This document shows positions 1 to 6,176 of a stretch of 6,176 bases of DNA, piece by piece (positions within the stretch are counted from its first letter, which is position 1; every line of letters begins with the position of its first letter). Made by a program: the position numbers and the translations under genes. The stretch is from the NCBI GenBank assembly GCA_013697395.1, contig JACCWY010000556.1, forward strand, positions 1-6,176, written 5' to 3'. The notes under the pieces are model-generated. The model was not told the origin of the DNA and did not search any database. It worked only from the letters and a program-made list of their open reading frames with translations. The stretch is from Chloroflexota bacterium (lineage in GTDB: Bacteria; Chloroflexota; Limnocylindria; QHBO01).

Positions 1-1
1 C

Positions 2-2401
2 TGGGAGACGGTCCTGCTCTTCGCCAACGGCGGCGACTGGGGCCGCCAGGATCCGACGCTCGGCCGCGACATCGGCTCGTATGTCTTCGGCCTGCCGTTC
101 TGGCGGTTCCTGCTCGGTTGGGCCTCGACGATGCTCATCATCGTCGGCCTGCTGACGCTCGGGACCTACGCCGCCCGGGCACTCCGATGGCAGTTCCATC
201 TCACCGCGGCCGTGCGGGCGCACCTGTCGGTCATCGGCGCATTGCTGCTGCTCGTCATCGCCGGCGGGTACCAGCTCGACATCGCCGAGCTGGCATACTC
301 GGTCGGCGGGCCGAACGACTCGGTCCACGCGGCGCTCTACACCGACATGAATGCCCGCCTTCCGGCGTTCGTGATCCTGACGGGGGTGGCGCTGGTCGCG
401 GCGGCCATCCTGCTGCTCAACACCTGGTTCCGCACGCTCTGGCTGCTGGCGCTCGCCGGCGGCGCCTGGTTCATCCTGTCGGTGCTGGTCGGCGGCCTGT
501 ACCCGACCTTCGTGCAGACGGTGCAGGTCAATCCCAACGAGCTCAACGTCGAGCGCCCGTACCTCGTCAACCACATCGCCTCGACGCGCGCAGCGTTCGA
601 TCTCGATGCGATCGAGCAGGCCCAGTTCACCGGCGAGCAGGAGCTGACGCGGGAGGTCTTCGCGCAGGATGCCGCCACCATCGACAACCTGCGCCTGTGG
701 GACTACCGGCCGCTGCTGACGACGTTCGGGCAGGACCAGATCCTGCGGCGCTACTACGACTTCCGCGACGTCGACATCGACCGCTACGAGATCGCCGGCG
801 AGTCGCGCCAGATCATGCTCAGTGCGCGCGAGCTCGACGTCGAGAAGCTCGCCGAGAACGCGCGGACGTGGACCAACGAGACGCTCGTGTACACCCACGG
901 CTACGGCATCACCGCGGTGCCGGTCGACGCGGTCACCGCGCAGGGCACGCCCGACTACCTCGTCAGCGGCATCAATCGCGAGCCGCAGCTGCCGGTCGGC
1001 GAGCCGCGGATCTACTTCGGTGAGGCGACCGACACGTACGTCGTGACCGGCACCACCACCGACGAGTTCGACTACCCGCTCGACACCGGCGGCGACGCCG
1101 ACGCCGACAGCGGCGCCACGACCACCTGGGAGGGGACGACCGGGGTCGGCCTCGACAATCCGCTGACCCGCGCGCTTTTCGCGCTTCGCTTCGGCGACTT
1201 CAACCTGCTGATCAGCAACCAGCTCACCGAACAGTCTCAGATCCTCTTCCGGCGGGCGCTCCGCGAGCGGGTCGAGGAGATCGCGCCCTTCCTGGCCTAC
1301 GACGTCGACCCGTACCTGGTCAGCGCCGCCGGCCGGCTGCTCTGGGTCTGGGACGCGTACACGCTCACCGATCGCTACCCGAACGCGCAGCCGTTGCCCG
1401 CGACGAGCCGCTTCGCGGGAGCGAACTACGTGCGCAACAGCGTCAAGGTCGTGGTCGACGCCTATGACGGCACCGTTCGCTTCTTCCTCGCCGACCCGGA
1501 CGACCCGATCATCGCCGCCTATGCGCGCATCTTCCCGGGCATGTTCGAGCCGATGGACGCCATGCCGGAGGAGCTGGTGGCGCACCTGCGATATCCGGAG
1601 GACCTCTTCACCGCCCAGAACGAGGCGTATCGCCTCTACCACCTGCCGGCCACCGACGGCGGTGCGACGACCTACTACAACCAGGACGACCGCTGGGCGA
1701 TCCCGGAGGATGTGTCCAAGGGCACGGGTGAGCCGATGGAGCCCTACTACGTGACGATGCGCATCCCCGGCGAGGACGCGGCCGAGTTCGTCCTCATCCA
1801 GCCGATGGTGCCGGAGGGCCGCGCCAACATGATCGCCTGGGTCGCCGCGCGCATGGACCCCGGCTTCTACGGAGAGCGAATCGCCTTCCGCTTCCCGACT
1901 GACACGTCGACCCAGGGGCCGGCCCAGATCGAGGCGCGGATCGTCCAGAACACCGCGATCGCCGCCCAGTTCGGCGTCTGGAACCGCTCCGGCTCGTCGA
2001 TCATCCGCGGCAACCTCCTGGTCCTGCCGATCGGCGACGACGGGCTGCTCTACGTCGAGCCGATCTTCCTCCAGTCCGAGGGAGCGCCCTTCCCCGAGTT
2101 CGTGCGCGTGATCATGGTCGACCAGGAGCGCGTCGCCTTCGCCGAGACGGTGGAGGACGGCCTGCGCCAGGTCCTCGGCGAGGCCGAGCCGCCACCGCCC
2201 GAGGAGCCGGAGCCCGAGCCTTCCCCCGGCGAGTCGCCCGGCCCGCTGCCGGAGGACGTCGCCGGCCTGGTGGCCGAGGCCCAGCGGCTCTACGACGAAG
2301 CGCAGGCCGCGCTGGCCGAGGGCGACCTGGGCACCTACCAGGAGCGCATCGACGAGCTCGAATCGGTCCTCGACCGACTGGCGGAGCTGGCCGGGGGGTA
2401 G
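2..2401 (+). CDS. UPF0182 family integral membrane protein, 5' end outside window
   Basis: This is a multi-pass membrane protein of the UPF0182 (COG1615) family, whose function is unknown. The frame is already open at base 2, where the residues before the first in-frame ATG (131) carry family sequence (DPTLGRDIGSYVFGLPFWR), so 131 is an internal Met and the real start lies upstream. The 799 residues seen compare with roughly 900-1000 for the family. Hydrophobic helices lie near window residues 35-61, 74-93, 120-140 and 146-167. The family usually has about seven, so about three should lie upstream. The long soluble part then shows family hallmarks: LWDYRPLL, YYDFRDVDIDRY, VYTHGYG, FALRFGDFNLL, NYVRNSVKVVVDAYDGTV, HLRYPEDLF, GPAQIEARI and RGNLLVLPIG. 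An Asp/Gly-rich loop lies near 361-372. The C-terminus has a Pro/Glu linker (about 729-749) and a charged helical tail, both common in the family. The family call is firm and the biochemical role is unknown. Confidence 0.95.
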   Translation, partial: WETVLLFANGGDWGRQDPTLGRDIGSYVFGLPFWRFLLGWASTMLIIVGLLTLGTYAARALRWQFHLTAAVRAHLSVIGALLLLVIAGGYQLDIAELAYSVGGPNDSVHAALYTDMNARLPAFVILTGVALVAAAILLLNTWFRTLWLLALAGGAWFILSVLVGGLYPTFVQTVQVNPNELNVERPYLVNHIASTRAAFDLDAIEQAQFTGEQELTREVFAQDAATIDNLRLWDYRPLLTTFGQDQILRRYYDFRDVDIDRYEIAGESRQIMLSARELDVEKLAENARTWTNETLVYTHGYGITAVPVDAVTAQGTPDYLVSGINREPQLPVGEPRIYFGEATDTYVVTGTTTDEFDYPLDTGGDADADSGATTTWEGTTGVGLDNPLTRALFALRFGDFNLLISNQLTEQSQILFRRALRERVEEIAPFLAYDVDPYLVSAAGRLLWVWDAYTLTDRYPNAQPLPATSRFAGANYVRNSVKVVVDAYDGTVRFFLADPDDPIIAAYARIFPGMFEPMDAMPEELVAHLRYPEDLFTAQNEAYRLYHLPATDGGATTYYNQDDRWAIPEDVSKGTGEPMEPYYVTMRIPGEDAAEFVLIQPMVPEGRANMIAWVAARMDPGFYGERIAFRFPTDTSTQGPAQIEARIVQNTAIAAQFGVWNRSGSSIIRGNLLVLPIGDDGLLYVEPIFLQSEGAPFPEFVRVIMVDQERVAFAETVEDGLRQVLGEAEPPPPEEPEPEPSPGESPGPLPEDVAGLVAEAQRLYDEAQAALAEGDLGTYQERIDELESVLDRLAELAGG
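2393..2398 (+). promoter_or_regulatory. Ribosome binding site of purD, abutting the UPF0182 stop codon
   Basis: A run of six G ends directly before the TAG stop (2399-2401) of the upstream gene and lies 7 bases before the purD ATG. It can pair only imperfectly with the CCUCC anti-Shine-Dalgarno, so it is a weak site. Ribosomes finishing the UPF0182 gene would stop right at it, which fits translational coupling. It supports ATG 2406 as the purD start. Confidence 0.5.
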
Positions 2402-2405
2402 CACG

Positions 2406-3716
2406 ATGGACGTGCTCGTGGTCGGCTCCGGAGCGCGAGAGCACGCGCTCGCCTGGCGGCTTGCGCGCGACGACGGCGTGCGGCGCGTCAGGATCGCTCC
2501 CGGGAATGGCGGGACCGCGGCGGTGGGCGAGAACGTTGACCTCGACGTGACCGATCCGGACGAGGTCGCCCGTCACGCCAGCCGCGAGCGATACGGGCTC
2601 GTGGTCATCGGTCCCGAGGGTCCGCTGGCCGCCGGCGTCGTGGATGAGCTTGCGTCGGCGCGGATCCCGACCTTCGGACCAACCCGAGCGGCGGCGCGCC
2701 TCGAGTCGAGCAAGTCGTTCGCCAAGCGGCAGATGCAGCGCGCCGGGGTGGCGACCGCACCGGCAGAGAGCTTCGTCGATCCGGATGCCGCGCTGGCCTT
2801 CATCCGTGCGGCGGAGGCGCCGCCCGTCGTGAAGGCCGACTGGCTGGCCGCCGGCAAGGGCGTGGTCGTGCCGGAGACGCACGACGAGGCGGAGGCCGCC
2901 GTGCGCGACCTGTACGGGAGCGTGGCTCCCGGAGCGCGGATCGTGCTGGAGCGACGGTTGACCGGCCCCGAGGTGAGCGCCTTCGCGCTGGTGAGCGACG
3001 AGGCGGTCGTGCCCCTGGCGGCGGCCTGCGACTACAAGCGTCTCCTCGATGATGACGAGGGGCCGAACACCGGCGGCATGGGAGCCTACGCGCCCGTCCC
3101 ATGGTTCGGGCGCGCGGCGCTCGAGCGGATGGCTGCGGAGGTCTTCGAGCCGATCGCCTGGCGCATGGCGCGCGACGGCGTTCCCTACCGAGGGGTCCTG
3201 TACGCCGGCATGATCCTCACCGCCGATGGGCCGATGGTCCTCGAGTTCAACGCCCGATTCGGCGATCCCGAGGCCCAGGTGCTGCTGCCGATGATCGACG
3301 GGGACCTGGCGGCAGGCCTGCTGGGCTGCGCCACCGCCGATCGGAGCCTGATGGAGGAGTCCGTCGCCGTTCGCTCCGGCTCGGTCGTCGGGGTCGTCAT
3401 CGCATCCGACGGCTACCCCGAAGGACCGCGCGTCGGTCGCGAGATCGGCGGCGCCGAGCCCACCTCCGCGGCGGACGATGGCGACCTGCTCTGCTTCCAC
3501 GGTGGCACGCGCCGCGTGGCCGACGGCCGCTACGAAACGACCGCCGGACGCGTTGTCACGGTCGTCGGCCGCGGGGCCTCCCTGGACGCCGCCCGCGCCG
3601 CCGCCTACCGGGGGGTGGCCGAGGTGACGCTCGACGGCGGGCGGTTCCGGACCGACATCGCGGCGCGCGAGCTAGGACTCGGCGATGGGACGGAGCTCCG
3701 CGACCAGGCCGGGTGA
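2406..3716 (+). CDS. purD: Phosphoribosylamine--glycine ligase (GAR synthetase)
   Basis: PurD joins glycine to 5-phosphoribosylamine using ATP to give glycinamide ribonucleotide, the second step of purine synthesis in the cytosol (EC 6.3.4.13). The 436 residues match the usual length of about 420-440 for single-function bacterial PurD. The N domain opens with VLVVGSGAREHAL (3-15) and carries GPEGPLAAG (69-77) and FGPT (90-93). The ATP-grasp domain shows VVKAD (141-145) with a glycine-rich loop ending AAGKGV (148-153), KR then GPNTGGMGAYAP (219-230), YRGVLYAGMI (261-270) and the metal-binding EFNARFGDPEAQ (280-291). The C domain has FHGGT (364-368), GRVVTV (381-386) and FRTDIAARE (414-422). 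Position 146 is Trp where PurD normally has Gly. The ATG start is exactly at the family N-terminus. It lies 4 bases after the UPF0182 stop, so the two genes probably form an operon that ends at the hairpin after purD. Confidence 0.97.
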   Translation: MDVLVVGSGAREHALAWRLARDDGVRRVRIAPGNGGTAAVGENVDLDVTDPDEVARHASRERYGLVVIGPEGPLAAGVVDELASARIPTFGPTRAAARLESSKSFAKRQMQRAGVATAPAESFVDPDAALAFIRAAEAPPVVKADWLAAGKGVVVPETHDEAEAAVRDLYGSVAPGARIVLERRLTGPEVSAFALVSDEAVVPLAAACDYKRLLDDDEGPNTGGMGAYAPVPWFGRAALERMAAEVFEPIAWRMARDGVPYRGVLYAGMILTADGPMVLEFNARFGDPEAQVLLPMIDGDLAAGLLGCATADRSLMEESVAVRSGSVVGVVIASDGYPEGPRVGREIGGAEPTSAADDGDLLCFHGGTRRVADGRYETTAGRVVTVVGRGASLDAARAAAYRGVAEVTLDGGRFRTDIAARELGLGDGTELRDQAG

Positions 3717-3736
3717 TCGTGGGACCTGACGACGAA

Positions 3737-3769
3737 CGGGCGGGAGCCGGATCGACCGGCGCCCGCCCG
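3737..3769. terminator. GC-rich hairpin between convergent genes, likely bidirectional terminator
   Basis: Two 14-base arms (3737-3750, CGGGCGGGAGCCGG; 3756-3769, CCGGCGCCCGCCCG) pair at 13 of 14 positions around a five-base ATCGA loop. The single mismatch is an A opposite a C position. The hairpin fills the 67-base gap between the purD stop (3716) and the EEP stop (3784), where the two genes converge. There is no T-run on the + side, and on the - side only a short TTCGTC follows, so it is not a classical U-tract terminator. Its position and strength still make a shared transcription end the best reading. A role only in mRNA 3'-end protection is the alternative. Confidence 0.65.
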
Positions 3770-3783
3770 CCTCGGTCAGACGG

Positions 3784-5139
3784 CTACTTCCCTCGTGCGC
3801 TGCCGGGCACCTTGAGGTCGACCCACACCAGCCGATGGTCGCTGCTCGGGACCGGGAAGCCGGTGCCGGTCAGGTAGACGAGCGGATGGCCGGGCTCCGG
3901 CCAGAAGACCGCCGCGTCGACGATTTTGAGGTTGCGGCTGGGGAGCACATAGTCGGCCCGAAGGTTGCCGGGGCCGCTGCACGGCGGTGGGGTGGCGGTG
4001 TCACAGAAGTCGGCCGTGTCGAACGCCGGGTCACTCCTGTGATTGGCATTCACCCCGCCCTGGACGGCGGCCCACGCGGTGCCGCCGACGCTCGATGGCG
4101 TGACGGTGGTGTTGATCCGCGGGTTGTCGAGCAGCTGCTGGATGGAACCGGGGATGCTGTCCCCGTCGAGCGGATCCGAGTTCTGGTCGCCGGCGATCAC
4201 GAACTTCGCGCCCGGCTTCAGACCGCCGGTGGCACCGGCGTCGTCGTAGATGTAGCGCCCGGCGCCCGGGCTGACATAGTCCGCCCACAGCCGAATCTCG
4301 TCGAAGTTCCGGCGGCCGTTGCGATCCTCCGCGCCGTCGAAGACGGGCGGGGTCGGGTGGCTGACGAGGAAGTGGACGGTGGTGCCGCCGATGCTGATCG
4401 GGACGTCCCAGTGGCTCTTGCTCGAGAGCGGAAGGATCGCCAGCTCCGCGGCGCTGTACCAGTCCGCCGGCGCCGGCTTCGAGGCATCGTCGGGGAGGAG
4501 CGCGCCGGGCATGTCCTTCCACTTGAAGTGCTGGAAGGTGCGGGCGGCGCCATAGTCGATCGGGTGCTGGCTGAAGACGGCCATGCCGAACTTGCCGGGG
4601 AACTCACCGAAGCCCAGGGCGTCGTCGCCATAGCCGGGCGCCAGCGGCGTGGTGACCGTCGCGCCGTTGTTGTTCAGGTCGAACCCCGACGCGATGCCGG
4701 TGTTCGAGGGCGCCACGAACACGTAGTCGTAGTGGATGGTGGGCTGGCCGTTCTGGCTTACGCCGAGGTAGTTGGCCTGGAACGCATCGGTCAGTGCATT
4801 GCCGGTGACCGGGCCGTCGACGTAGTCGAACTCGTTGATGAGCAGCACCTCGGGCCGCGTGCGCTGGATGATCTCGGCCACCGCTGCGGCCTGGGCGCGA
4901 CGGGCGCGGACGGCGGGGTCGGGCTCGGGTGCGCCCGCCGGCTTTGACAGGTCGGTGAGTGCCTGCCCCGGCTCGTTGCGGTTCAGCGACGCGTTGAAGG
5001 TCGCGAAGCGGACCGCCTCCGGCGGGCCCTTGGCCGCTGCCGGGACCGGTGGCAGGAAGAGCGAGGCGGCCAGCGGCAGCAGCGCAAGCAGGAGCGCCGC
5101 GGATGGGCGAACGGCGTGATGCGGGGCGGAGCGGGTCAT
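3784..5139 (-). CDS. Secreted endonuclease/exonuclease/phosphatase (EEP) family hydrolase
   Basis: This is an exported metal-dependent phosphoesterase-fold protein of 451 residues with unknown substrate. Start ATG 5139 is preferred over in-frame ATG 5187. It has a GGAGG upstream and makes residues 1-36 a signal peptide: Arg/His n-region, hydrophobic core about 13-32 (ALLLALLPLAASLFL), and AAA|K cleavage near 36. There is no lipobox Cys. EEP landmarks follow in order: FATFN with Asn49, INEFD with Glu103 (metal ligand), VSHPTPP with His261, AGDQNSDPLDGD with Asp318 and Asn320, DYVLPS, and SSDHRLVWVD with the Asp434-His435 pair. All expected catalytic positions are present, so it should be active. 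Two Cys (379 and 387) could form a disulfide after export. The family includes DNases, sphingomyelinases, inositol phosphatases and nucleotide phosphodiesterases. The inserts (for example about 150-180) match no subtype I can name. It is convergent with purD and divergent from purE, apparently monocistronic, with similar composition to its neighbours. Confidence 0.88.
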   Translation of the reverse strand: MTRSAPHHAVRPSAALLLALLPLAASLFLPPVPAAAKGPPEAVRFATFNASLNRNEPGQALTDLSKPAGAPEPDPAVRARRAQAAAVAEIIQRTRPEVLLINEFDYVDGPVTGNALTDAFQANYLGVSQNGQPTIHYDYVFVAPSNTGIASGFDLNNNGATVTTPLAPGYGDDALGFGEFPGKFGMAVFSQHPIDYGAARTFQHFKWKDMPGALLPDDASKPAPADWYSAAELAILPLSSKSHWDVPISIGGTTVHFLVSHPTPPVFDGAEDRNGRRNFDEIRLWADYVSPGAGRYIYDDAGATGGLKPGAKFVIAGDQNSDPLDGDSIPGSIQQLLDNPRINTTVTPSSVGGTAWAAVQGGVNANHRSDPAFDTADFCDTATPPPCSGPGNLRADYVLPSRNLKIVDAAVFWPEPGHPLVYLTGTGFPVPSSDHRLVWVDLKVPGSARGK

Positions 5140-5150
5140 CGGCGGTGGTG

Positions 5151-5155
5151 CCTCC
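5151..5155 (-). promoter_or_regulatory. Ribosome binding site deciding the EEP gene start
   Basis: Read on the minus strand this is GGAGG, 11 bases before the ATG at 5139. The spacing is slightly long but usable. The alternative ATG at 5187 has no comparable purine-rich site upstream and would place 16 non-hydrophobic residues before the signal peptide, so this site favours the shorter protein. Confidence 0.6.
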
Positions 5156-5194
5156 GTGGATGGGGTACGTATGATGCCGCAGATCATCGGGCGA

Positions 5195-5224
5195 CTGCCA
5201 CCGGCCCGGTGCGCGGGCTATCCT
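5195..5224 (+). promoter_or_regulatory. Candidate purE-purB promoter giving a leaderless mRNA
   Basis: CTGCCA (5195-5200; four of six matches to TTGACA) and TATCCT (5219-5224; fits TAnnnT) are 18 bases apart. The -10 box ends 9 bases before the purE ATG, so transcription would begin at or within a few bases of the start codon. No Shine-Dalgarno lies in front of this ATG, which agrees with leaderless initiation. The motif is short, the sequence is GC-rich, and TATGAT at 5170 is a competing -10, so this is inference. Confidence 0.4.
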
Positions 5225-5233
5225 TGGCCTCCG

Positions 5234-5722
5234 ATGCCGACCATCGCCGTCGTCTGCGGCTCTCGCTCCGACCTCCCGGCCCTGAAGGGCTGCTTCGACG
5301 TGCTCGACGCGTACGGGATCAGCTGGGAGGCATCGGTCATCAGCGCCCATCGCCAGGCCGATGCGCTGCACGCCTACGTGGGGGAGGCCGAGGAGACGGG
5401 CGTCCGAGTGTTCATCGGTGCGGCCGGCCTTGCCGCGCACCTGCCCGGGGTGCTGGCCTCGCTGACGGCGAAGCCGGTGATCGGGATACCCCTCGACGGC
5501 GGCTCGCTCGGCGGGGCCGACGCACTCTACGCCGTGGTCCAGATGCCGCCGGGCGTGCCGGTCGCGACCGTCGCAATCGGGAGCGCCGGCGCCAGGAACG
5601 CGGGCCACCTCGCTGCGCGCATCCTGGCGCTGTCGGATGGCGCGGTCGCCGAGCGCGTGGCCGCCTTCCGCGCCGAGCAGGCGGAGGGGGCCGAGCTGCG
5701 CGTCGATCCGCGCTCGACGTGA
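5234..5722 (+). CDS. purE: N5-carboxyaminoimidazole ribonucleotide mutase (class I PurE)
   Basis: PurE converts N5-CAIR to CAIR in de novo purine synthesis (EC 5.4.99.18) and acts as a cytosolic octamer in known members. The 162 residues fit the family's usual 160-170. The start ATG is chosen because MPTIAVVCGSRSD is the family N-terminus. The open frame runs back to GTG 5156, but those 26 residues are not PurE-like and the stretch overlaps the EEP ribosome binding site. Visible motifs are GSRSD (9-13, phosphate binding), SAHR with catalytic His39 (37-40), GAAGLAAHLPG (62-72), PVIGIPL (81-87), GGADALYAVVQMPPGVPVAT (93-112) and IGSAGARNA (115-123). AAHLPG and VQMP mark class I rather than the class II AIR carboxylases. 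The SAHR loop continues QAD where TPD or TPE is usual. No purK is adjacent, although class I enzymes use its product. The gene overlaps purB by four bases. Confidence 0.95.
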   Translation: MPTIAVVCGSRSDLPALKGCFDVLDAYGISWEASVISAHRQADALHAYVGEAEETGVRVFIGAAGLAAHLPGVLASLTAKPVIGIPLDGGSLGGADALYAVVQMPPGVPVATVAIGSAGARNAGHLAARILALSDGAVAERVAAFRAEQAEGAELRVDPRST

Positions 5723-6176
5723 TCGACCGATACGCGCTGCCCGAGCTGCGCGAGATCTTCGGCGAGGCGCGCAGGCTGGCGCTCTGGCTGCGCATCGAGC
5801 TGCTCGCGGTCGAGGCGCTCCACGAGGCCGGCGTGGTGCCGACGCCGGACTGGGAACGGATCCGCGCCGCGGCGACGGAGGTCGATGCGGAGCGTGCGCA
5901 CGAGATCGAGCGAGAATCGCAGCACGACGTCATCGCCTTCCTGCGTTCGGTCACCGAGCGGCTCGGGCCCGAGGGCCGCTGGCTGCACCATGGGCTGACC
6001 AGCTCGGACGTCCTCGATACCGCCACCGCGGTGGTGCTGCGCGACGCGGCCGCGGTCGTCGAGGGCGAGCTGGCGCGGCTGGTGGAGGTCGTGCATCGGC
6101 TCGCGCTCCAGTACCGCGACACGCCGATGGTCGGGCGCAGCCATGGAATCAATGCCGAGCCGATCACGTTCGGGTT
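5719..6176 (+). CDS. purB: Adenylosuccinate lyase, N-terminal part, 3' end outside window
   Basis: PurB is a cytosolic tetrameric lyase of the fumarase/aspartase superfamily. It removes fumarate from SAICAR on the way to IMP and from adenylosuccinate to give AMP (EC 4.3.2.2). The 152 complete residues in the window open with (V/M)IDRYALPELREIF, the family N-terminus. They include ESQHDVIAF with His69, HHGLTSSDVLDTA (90-102) and GRSHGINAEP (139-148) with His142. By position these histidines correspond to the His68/His141 pair of the Bacillus subtilis enzyme. The usual GRTHG(I/V)HAEP has here Ser for Thr and Asn145 for the second His. The start is GTG overlapping the purE TGA as GTGA. No ribosome binding site is seen close by, so initiation probably relies on coupling to purE. 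The full protein should be about 430-450 residues, with the rest beyond base 6176. Confidence 0.95.
   Translation, partial: MIDRYALPELREIFGEARRLALWLRIELLAVEALHEAGVVPTPDWERIRAAATEVDAERAHEIERESQHDVIAFLRSVTERLGPEGRWLHHGLTSSDVLDTATAVVLRDAAAVVEGELARLVEVVHRLALQYRDTPMVGRSHGINAEPITFG

Larger units (their letters stand above)
5140..5233. promoter_or_regulatory. Divergent intergenic spacer between EEP gene and purE
   Basis: These 94 bases separate two divergent starts and must hold signals for both directions unless transcripts enter from elsewhere. Rightward, TATGAT (5170-5175) looks like a -10 box but has no good -35 at the usual distance. A second candidate nearer purE is listed separately. Leftward I see only a poor -10 (minus-strand CATCAT, 5171-5176) and no clear -35. 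The spacer is too short for a purine riboswitch plus an expression platform, and I see no clear operator palindrome. Confidence 0.4.

Noticed and set aside
131..133. ATG as the true start of the UPF0182 gene
   Set aside because: The in-frame codons before it (from base 2) already encode conserved family sequence and no stop intervenes, so the gene is truncated by the window edge.
118..1023. Plus-strand open frame in a different frame from the UPF0182 protein
   Set aside because: Its translation is Arg/Ala/His-rich with no membrane helices, while the overlapping frame encodes conserved UPF0182 sequence.
2190..2240. Pro/Glu codon repeats near the 3' end of the UPF0182 gene, considered as a DNA repeat element
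   Set aside because: They encode the low-complexity linker that UPF0182 proteins often carry at this place, and no exact tandem unit is seen.
2112..3500. Long minus-strand open frame (462 codons) opposite the UPF0182 end and purD
   Set aside because: It lies antisense to two well-supported genes, its translation is rich in Arg, Gly, Pro and Ala with no recognisable motif, and long antisense frames are expected at this GC content.
3835..4947. Plus-strand open frame of 370 codons inside the EEP gene
   Set aside because: The opposite strand encodes a coherent EEP protein with signal peptide and catalytic motifs. The plus-strand product is Val/Gly/Arg/Asp-rich low-complexity sequence typical of antisense frames.
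5140..5187. 16-codon extension of the EEP protein to ATG 5187
   Set aside because: It would bury the signal peptide behind a polar stretch, has no ribosome binding site, and the ATG at 5139 has a GGAGG upstream.
5156..5233. 26-codon N-terminal extension of PurE from GTG 5156 or ATG 5171
   Set aside because: The residues do not resemble PurE, the family N-terminus begins at ATG 5234, and the extension would overlap the start signals of the divergent gene.
5412..6167. Minus-strand open frames opposite purE and purB (251 and 205 codons)
   Set aside because: They lie antisense to two clear purine genes, and the proteins are Arg/Ser/Ala-rich without family motifs.

Overview
The window is a very GC-rich bacterial chromosome segment, by eye around two thirds G+C or more, with G or C at most third codon positions. 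It is densely packed. It holds five protein genes: the 3' part of a UPF0182 membrane protein gene, purD, a gene for a secreted endonuclease/exonuclease/phosphatase (EEP) family protein on the opposite strand, purE, and the 5' part of purB. UPF0182 proteins are known mainly from Actinobacteria, Cyanobacteria, Chloroflexi and some Firmicutes. Together with the high GC and the apparently leaderless purE start, this suggests a high-GC Chloroflexota or actinobacterial-type lineage. That placement is an inference, and the phylum is not proven by this window. I saw no tRNA, rRNA, CRISPR array, insertion sequence, phage gene or large repeat.

Layout. Bases 2-2401 (+) encode the last 799 residues of the UPF0182 protein: four visible membrane helices, the long conserved extracytoplasmic domain, a Pro/Glu-rich linker and a helical tail. 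purD (2406-3716, +) follows after only four bases, and its weak ribosome binding site sits against the UPF0182 stop codon, so the two are probably co-transcribed. A strong GC hairpin (3737-3769) lies in the 67-base gap between purD and the convergent EEP gene (3784-5139, -), and could terminate transcripts from both sides. The 94-base divergent spacer 5140-5233 must carry the start signals for the EEP gene leftward and purE rightward. purE (5234-5722, +) and purB (5719 to the window end, +) overlap by four bases (GTGA), which implies translational coupling.

How the genes work together. PurD, PurE and PurB are enzymes of de novo IMP/AMP synthesis. PurD makes GAR. PurE, here of the class I (N5-CAIR mutase) type, makes CAIR. 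PurB cleaves SAICAR and adenylosuccinate. The purine genes are split by a secreted hydrolase gene in the opposite orientation, so purE-purB needs its own promoter. No purK lies between purE and purB, although a class I PurE normally needs PurK. The EEP protein has no evident purine-pathway role. Scavenging phosphate or nucleotides outside the cell is possible but speculative.

I found no convincing undescribed system. The points most worth checking are the exported EEP protein of unknown substrate, a Trp in the PurD glycine-rich loop, the altered SAHR loop of PurE, the missing purK, and the possible leaderless promoter of purE.
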